Shown here: positions 43,900 to 47,901 of the stretch, piece after piece
Numbering within the stretch: position 1 is the stretch's first letter
Layout: every line of letters starts with the position of its first letter
DNA from: Pedosphaera sp.
GTDB taxonomy: Bacteria > Verrucomicrobiota > Verrucomicrobiia > Limisphaerales > SXQI01
Assembly (NCBI GenBank): GCA_025359965.1
Contig: JANYDC010000074.1
Span: forward strand, 1 to 47,901
Direction: 5' to 3'
DNA length: 47,901 nt
Translations under genes and position numbers: made by a program
Notes under the pieces: model-generated
Seen by the model: only the letters and a program-made list of their open reading frames with translations
Database searches by the model: none
What the model was told of the DNA's origin: nothing

Positions 43900-44754
43900 C
43901 TATTCAGGCGCGACGGAGTCCTCGGCGGGAAGCCCTCGCTGCCGCACCTTGCCGCTGTAGTTGACTTTCCAAAGAATCAATCCATGCGCCGGAGCGGACA
44001 TTCCTGCGGAGCGGCGATCTTTCTTCTCAATCATTTCGGTGACAATGGAGGGTTCATACTTACCCGATCCAATCTGCACGAGCGTGCCCACCAGGCCCCG
44101 GCACATTTTGTAGAGGAACCCGTCGCCTTCGATAATGAACGTGAGGAGCGGCCCCTGTCGTTGAACATCGAGTCGTGTCAGAGTTCGGACGGTGTCCTTA
44201 ATTTCGTACCCGGAAGTGGCCGCGAAGGATCGAAAATCGCGCCGTCCAAGCATCAACGCCGCTCCTTGACGCATACGCTTTAAGTCCAGGGCACGAGGGA
44301 ATTGCCACGAAGTCTTGCGCAACATTGGGGAATGCGCGGCATGGTTCCAAACGAAGTATCGATACTGTTTGCCCGTGGCAAAGAAGCGGGCATGAAACTC
44401 CCCTTTTACTCGTGCGGCTTTGAACACGCGAATGTCCTCAGGGAGATGGGCATTCAAAGCGAGCACGGCCTTGTACTCGGTCATCTTCCAACGGCTGAGA
44501 GGGATGTCGAAGTGGGCGACCATGCCGAGTGCGTGAACCCCGGTATCGGTGCGGCTTGATCCGTGGACGCGGCTTGGAACCCGAAACACAGCGAGAACGG
44601 CCGCTTCAATTTTTTCCTGCACGCCGGTGCCGATTTTCTGCACCTGCCAGCCCTGATAAGCTGTGCCATCGTAACTAATGGTCAGCCGCAAACGCAGGCA
44701 GTCAGCGGGTGCAGCGTCACCCACTTCGTTGCTTAAGAGATCAGCGTCCACCAT
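43900..44754 (-). CDS. truA: tRNA pseudouridine(38-40) synthase TruA
   Basis: A 284-residue enzyme converting uridines 38-40 of the anticodon stem to pseudouridine. The catalytic aspartate is Asp70 in GSSRTDTGVHALG. SYDGTAYQGWQVQ near the start and FLYKMCRGLVGTLVQIGSGK near the end are typical. The N-terminal extension of about 18 residues is slightly longer than usual, but no other ATG precedes the domain. It has a 30-base gap from ruvX and six bases to trmL, so it is probably part of one transcript. Confidence 0.95.
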   Translation of the reverse strand: MVDADLLSNEVGDAAPADCLRLRLTISYDGTAYQGWQVQKIGTGVQEKIEAAVLAVFRVPSRVHGSSRTDTGVHALGMVAHFDIPLSRWKMTEYKAVLALNAHLPEDIRVFKAARVKGEFHARFFATGKQYRYFVWNHAAHSPMLRKTSWQFPRALDLKRMRQGAALMLGRRDFRSFAATSGYEIKDTVRTLTRLDVQRQGPLLTFIIEGDGFLYKMCRGLVGTLVQIGSGKYEPSIVTEMIEKKDRRSAGMSAPAHGLILWKVNYSGKVRQRGLPAEDSVAPE

Positions 44755-44784
44755 GCGGCGTTGTTTGGGGAGTGAACGGAGGAT

Positions 44785-45210
44785 TCACAATTGTTGCCGC
44801 GCCTGCATGGCATCAAGATAGCCTTGGAGTAAAATGGCCGCCGCCGAGGCGTCGACGCGCTCGCGCTGGTTCCTGCCCTTGATGCCAGCCTGCCGCAGCA
44901 TGCGGTTGGCCTGCACCGAGGTTAGACGCTCATCCCACATCTTGATGGGAATAGGCACGACATCTTTTAACACGGCGGCGAATTCCTGGACCTTGAGGGC
45001 GGCCGGTCCGTAGCTTCCATCCATGTTGCGCGGCAGGCCAAGCAATAGAAGGGAAACCTCTTTTTCGCGGATCAAGGTCTTGATGCGCTCCAGCATGGGC
45101 GCCAAAGGTTGCGCCGGGATAAACTCCAAAGGGAGAGCCATCAGACCCAACTCATCGCTGATAGCAACGCCCATGCGTACCGTTCCGTGGTCAATGCCTA
45201 GGATTCTCAT
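44785..45210 (-). CDS. ruvX: Putative pre-16S rRNA nuclease / Holliday junction resolvase-like protein RuvX (YqgF)
   Basis: A 141-residue RNase-H-fold protein. MRILGIDHGTVRMGVAISDE supplies Asp6 of the active site, LLLGLPRNMDGSYGPAALKV the second motif, and WDERLTSVQANRML the third. RVDASAAAILLQGYLD carries the last aspartate. It is thought to trim the 5' end of 16S rRNA and belongs to the conserved core set. It lies 21 bases after hemL. Confidence 0.95.
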   Translation of the reverse strand: MRILGIDHGTVRMGVAISDELGLMALPLEFIPAQPLAPMLERIKTLIREKEVSLLLLGLPRNMDGSYGPAALKVQEFAAVLKDVVPIPIKMWDERLTSVQANRMLRQAGIKGRNQRERVDASAAAILLQGYLDAMQARQQL

Positions 45211-45231
45211 AAGTGCTCTTGCTCTGGTTGA

Positions 45232-46518
45232 TCATAAACGGATCGCCTTGAGCACCTTCTCGGCCGACCGCAAAGTGTGTTCAATTTCCACAGGCCCATG
45301 AGCGGTTGAAAGAAAGCCGGCCTCGAATTGGGAAGGAGCCAGATAGACTCCCTCCTCCATCATGCCATGAAAAAACCTGGCAAAAAGCGCCCGATCACTT
45401 CGCATCGCGTCGGTCAGATTCCAGATCGGTCCCTCCGCAAAATAGCCGCAGAACATCGAACCCACGCGATTGAAAGTCATGGGAAGGGAAAGCATCTTGG
45501 CGATGGCTTTCATACCCGCCTCCAGCTGAGCTCCAACCTGTTCTAGTCCGACATAGGTGGAAGGGGTCAGCCGAGTGAGGGCTGCCAATCCAGCGGCCAT
45601 GGCGAGAGGATTGCCGCTGAGCGTTCCCGCCTGATAAACAGGACCGAGCGGAGCGAGGCAATCCATGATCTCGCTTCGCCCGCCAAACGCGCCCACCGGC
45701 AAACCTCCCCCGATGATTTTACCAAAACAACTTAGGTCAGGCGTTATGCCAAAGACCTCTTGTGCTCCGCCGCGCGCCAGACGAAAACCGGTCATTACTT
45801 CGTCGAAAATCAAAAGTGCCTCCTGCTCCGCTGTGATCTTGCGCAGAAATTCCAACCAGTCGGGCCGGGGGGCGTACAGACCTGCATTGCCTGCGACGGG
45901 TTCAAGGATGATGCCTGCGAACTGTCCTTTGTTGGCATCGAAGGCGGCGCGCACGGCGGCTTCGTCGTTGTACGGCACAACGATGGTGTGTTGTGTGAAC
46001 GAAGTTGGCACACCCGCGCTGTCGGGATGGCCAAAAGTAAGTGCGCCGCTTCCTGCTTTCACCAACAAAGAATCCACATGTCCGTGGTAACAGCCATCGA
46101 ACTTCAGAATCTTGTCACGTCCTGTAAATCCTCGGGCAAGCCGAATGGCGGACATGACCGCTTCTGTGCCCGAATTGCACATACGCACTTTTTGCACTGA
46201 GGGAACGGCCTCGACGATCCAACGCGCCATGTCGACCTCGTAGGGGTTTGGAATGCCAAAGCTGGTCCCGCGGCCAGCAGCTTCACGAACCGCTTCAATA
46301 ATGGGCGGGAAGGCGTGGCCGTGAATGGCAGGCCCCCACGTACCCACGTAGTCGATGTAGGAATTACCGTCAACATCCGTCACCCGGGGTCCGGCAGCAC
46401 TCTTGACGAAGAAAGGATTCCCTCCCACCGCGCGGAAAGCGCGCACGGGGGAATTCACCCCACCAGGGATGTATTTCAAAGCCTCAGCGAAGAGCTTCTG
46501 GGAGTTCTCACATTGCAT
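45232..46518 (-). CDS. hemL: Glutamate-1-semialdehyde 2,1-aminomutase
   Basis: A 428-residue PLP enzyme converting glutamate-1-semialdehyde to 5-aminolevulinate, the C5-pathway precursor of haem. SPVRAFRAVGGNPFFV, VRMCNSGTEAVMSAIRLARG, YHGHVDSLLVKAGSG and DEVMTGFRL are all present. The PLP lysine is Lys267 in CFGKIIGGGLPVGAFGG. Length and motifs are normal. First gene of the hemL-ruvX-truA-trmL cluster, with a 54-base gap to the upstream gene. The haem it helps make is consistent with the cytochromes in this window. Confidence 0.96.
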   Translation of the reverse strand: MQCENSQKLFAEALKYIPGGVNSPVRAFRAVGGNPFFVKSAAGPRVTDVDGNSYIDYVGTWGPAIHGHAFPPIIEAVREAAGRGTSFGIPNPYEVDMARWIVEAVPSVQKVRMCNSGTEAVMSAIRLARGFTGRDKILKFDGCYHGHVDSLLVKAGSGALTFGHPDSAGVPTSFTQHTIVVPYNDEAAVRAAFDANKGQFAGIILEPVAGNAGLYAPRPDWLEFLRKITAEQEALLIFDEVMTGFRLARGGAQEVFGITPDLSCFGKIIGGGLPVGAFGGRSEIMDCLAPLGPVYQAGTLSGNPLAMAAGLAALTRLTPSTYVGLEQVGAQLEAGMKAIAKMLSLPMTFNRVGSMFCGYFAEGPIWNLTDAMRSDRALFARFFHGMMEEGVYLAPSQFEAGFLSTAHGPVEIEHTLRSAEKVLKAIRL

Positions 46519-46572
46519 TCCCTGAGGCTACTCGTCAGAGTTTATCGCCCGCAAACGGAAAGTGAGAGATAC

Positions 46573-47901
46573 TTAGGATCCAGGAAGTGAAAGGGTAACG
46601 AGGTAAAACTTGGTCTCGGTGGCGGGCGCAGGAAGGTTTACGCCGAAGAGGTCCGGCCCCAATTGGACGGCGGGCAGAAGTTCGGTAGTGATCACGCCGC
46701 CCAAATCGGTCTGACTTTGAATGCCGAACTTGATTTTGCTGGCATAAGCACTGGGCCAATTAAAGGTAATGGTGAAACTGCCATCAATGGGGTTTACCAA
46801 CATAACCAACGCAGGCGGGCTGAGATCAACAATCAGAGAACCGTGGTTGAGGCCATCCATCGGATTGGTTCCGTCCAACAATTCTTGTAAATCACTAAAT
46901 CCATCACCATCTGAATCCCCTGCCCCGTTTCCTCCCAATGAACCGAAGTACAGTAATTCCAACGAATCCAGCATCAAGTCCCCATCGCTATCAATCAAGG
47001 TCGGGATGGGGGCGCTGTTTAGAGCCAGTGAAATGACTTCAATCCCCTCCACACTGCAATCACCCGCACCGAGGTCGGTATAACCAAAGACCTGAACGGC
47101 ACTGCCAACGGGCAAATTGAATGACTCCAGCAAACGGTAAGATATATTGTCGGGATGGAATAAAGCGCGCTGGCCGCTGGCGGGCACGAGGTCAAGAATC
47201 GTGCAAGGCCGTCCGAACGTGTCGCTTCGCACGGCCAGATTAATCACAGCGGTGGGCCGGGGGGCAATGGACTGCAACAGGTTGCTGGCCCCGTCATGGG
47301 CCTGAGTAAGCACTGAGGGAGAGAGAGCTGCAACGGCCAAATAATTGCTATGCAGGAAGCCATCCGAAATAAAGGTGCGCAGAACATCCAAAGGATAAGG
47401 ATACTTGCCGGGCGCCGCATTGTTGGATGCGCTGCTGATACGGTATATTTCCCAAGCCACGCTTTTCAAGTCCACCAACCCGGGCATGGCAGCAGCAGCG
47501 AGGGCATTCTCGATAAAAGCGGCGGATGGTTGCAACAGAAAGCCGGGGTGCGAATTATCTATACGCTTTTCGAGATCGAGCAGTTCTTTGCTCGACGGGG
47601 TGTACCGTCCGGCATCATTGGCACGATACGAAAGCAGGGACAAGGAAGCCGCATTAGTGTTGCCCCGATCCAGAAGCAAGTCGGCGATCTTGCGCTCGAA
47701 GAGCAGTGTAGCAAGGGTGTCCATGACACTGATGTCGTTGGTGATGCGTACACGCGCCTGAGCCAAGTATGCAGCCTTGGCTCCTAGCACCCAGTTGTTG
47801 GCTTGTTGCGCCGGGGTCAAAGACACATTGTAAGTGCTTGGAACCTCCACATCGGGAGGGCGCGGCACCGGTATTAACCGGACCATTTCTCGTCCCAAAA
47901 T
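46573..47901 (-). CDS. Secreted-type protein with calcium-binding-like repeats, 5' end outside the window
   Basis: The last 443 or so codons of a larger gene. The visible part has a helical first half (TPAQQANNWVLGAKAAYLAQ, ISVMDTLATLLFERKIADL, TPSSKELLDLEKRI), then a beta-rich part. Near the C-terminus are thrombospondin-type-3-like repeats with DSDGDLMLDSLELLYFGSLG and GDSDGDGFSDLQELLDGTNP, predicted to bind calcium. A beta-sandwich tail follows (FTITFNWPSAYASKIKFGIQ). Such C-terminal D-x-D-x-D-G plus sandwich layouts are very common in exported verrucomicrobial proteins. The frame remains open at the right edge; an internal TTG at 47898 is not a real start. Confidence 0.8.
   Translation of the reverse strand: MLGREMVRLIPVPRPPDVEVPSTYNVSLTPAQQANNWVLGAKAAYLAQARVRITNDISVMDTLATLLFERKIADLLLDRGNTNAASLSLLSYRANDAGRYTPSSKELLDLEKRIDNSHPGFLLQPSAAFIENALAAAAMPGLVDLKSVAWEIYRISSASNNAAPGKYPYPLDVLRTFISDGFLHSNYLAVAALSPSVLTQAHDGASNLLQSIAPRPTAVINLAVRSDTFGRPCTILDLVPASGQRALFHPDNISYRLLESFNLPVGSAVQVFGYTDLGAGDCSVEGIEVISLALNSAPIPTLIDSDGDLMLDSLELLYFGSLGGNGAGDSDGDGFSDLQELLDGTNPMDGLNHGSLIVDLSPPALVMLVNPIDGSFTITFNWPSAYASKIKFGIQSQTDLGGVITTELLPAVQLGPDLFGVNLPAPATETKFYLVTLSLPGS

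Overview
The window looks like a chromosomal segment of a Verrucomicrobiota bacterium, probably from the Pedosphaera/Limisphaerales side of the phylum. This is an inference from gene content. The pointers are a PSCyt1/DUF1549/DUF1553 cytochrome paired with a DUF1501 protein, a PVC-type membrane-bound dehydrogenase with a C-terminal CxxCH haem site, a Tat-exported Gfo/Idh oxidoreductase, a PEP-CTERM-like surface protein, an ECF sigma factor joined to a membrane Ser/Thr kinase, and an RHS remnant with verrucomicrobial-style repeats. Most genes have C-rich third codon positions. The large helicase at 18.5-23.3 kb is visibly more A/T-rich and looks acquired.

Layout. 1-484: RHS pseudogene, cut by the window edge. 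513-4828 (minus): Gfo/Idh oxidoreductase, YgjP-like metallopeptidase, membrane-anchored TPR-like protein. 4992-7565: Ski2-like helicase with a DUF3516-type tail. 7585-11675 (minus): PVC dehydrogenase coupled by ATGA to an EamA transporter with a histidine-rich tail. 11875-14352: TPR-redoxin fusion. 14406-17534: TMEM175-like channel, single-domain cNMP-binding protein, metallophosphoesterase and cytochrome P450. 17535-18187: a repeat-rich gap. 18504-24064: DUF4011 helicase-nuclease overlapping a COG3541-type nucleotidyltransferase, the likely accessory or defence locus. 24241-26907: large M50 site-2-protease-like protein. 26908-28400: long gap, PEP-CTERM-like protein and a strong terminator. 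28493-30307: TrhO-RluA fusion.

30338-34658 is the most unusual module. An ECF sigma factor, a transmembrane Ser/Thr kinase and a truncated secreted sialate-O-acetylesterase-like protein are chained by two ATGA overlaps. The kinase ends in a formylglycine-generating-enzyme fold that lacks its cysteines. The esterase-like protein lacks its GQSN nucleophile motif. Two degenerate enzyme folds are therefore placed outside the membrane next to a kinase and a sigma factor, which suggests a sensing pathway built from pseudoenzymes.

34926-36433: two secreted proteins of unknown role, with a terminator between them. 36774-36850: tRNA-Pro(CGG). 36930-43382: secreted aldose 1-epimerase, PSD1-type cytochrome, DUF1501 protein and PQQ-type sugar dehydrogenase, a carbohydrate and electron-transfer theme. 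43429-46518 (minus): hemL-ruvX-truA-trmL housekeeping cluster. 46573 to the edge (minus): 5'-truncated secreted protein with calcium-binding-like DxDxDG repeats. No CRISPR array, rRNA, insertion sequence or intact prophage was seen.
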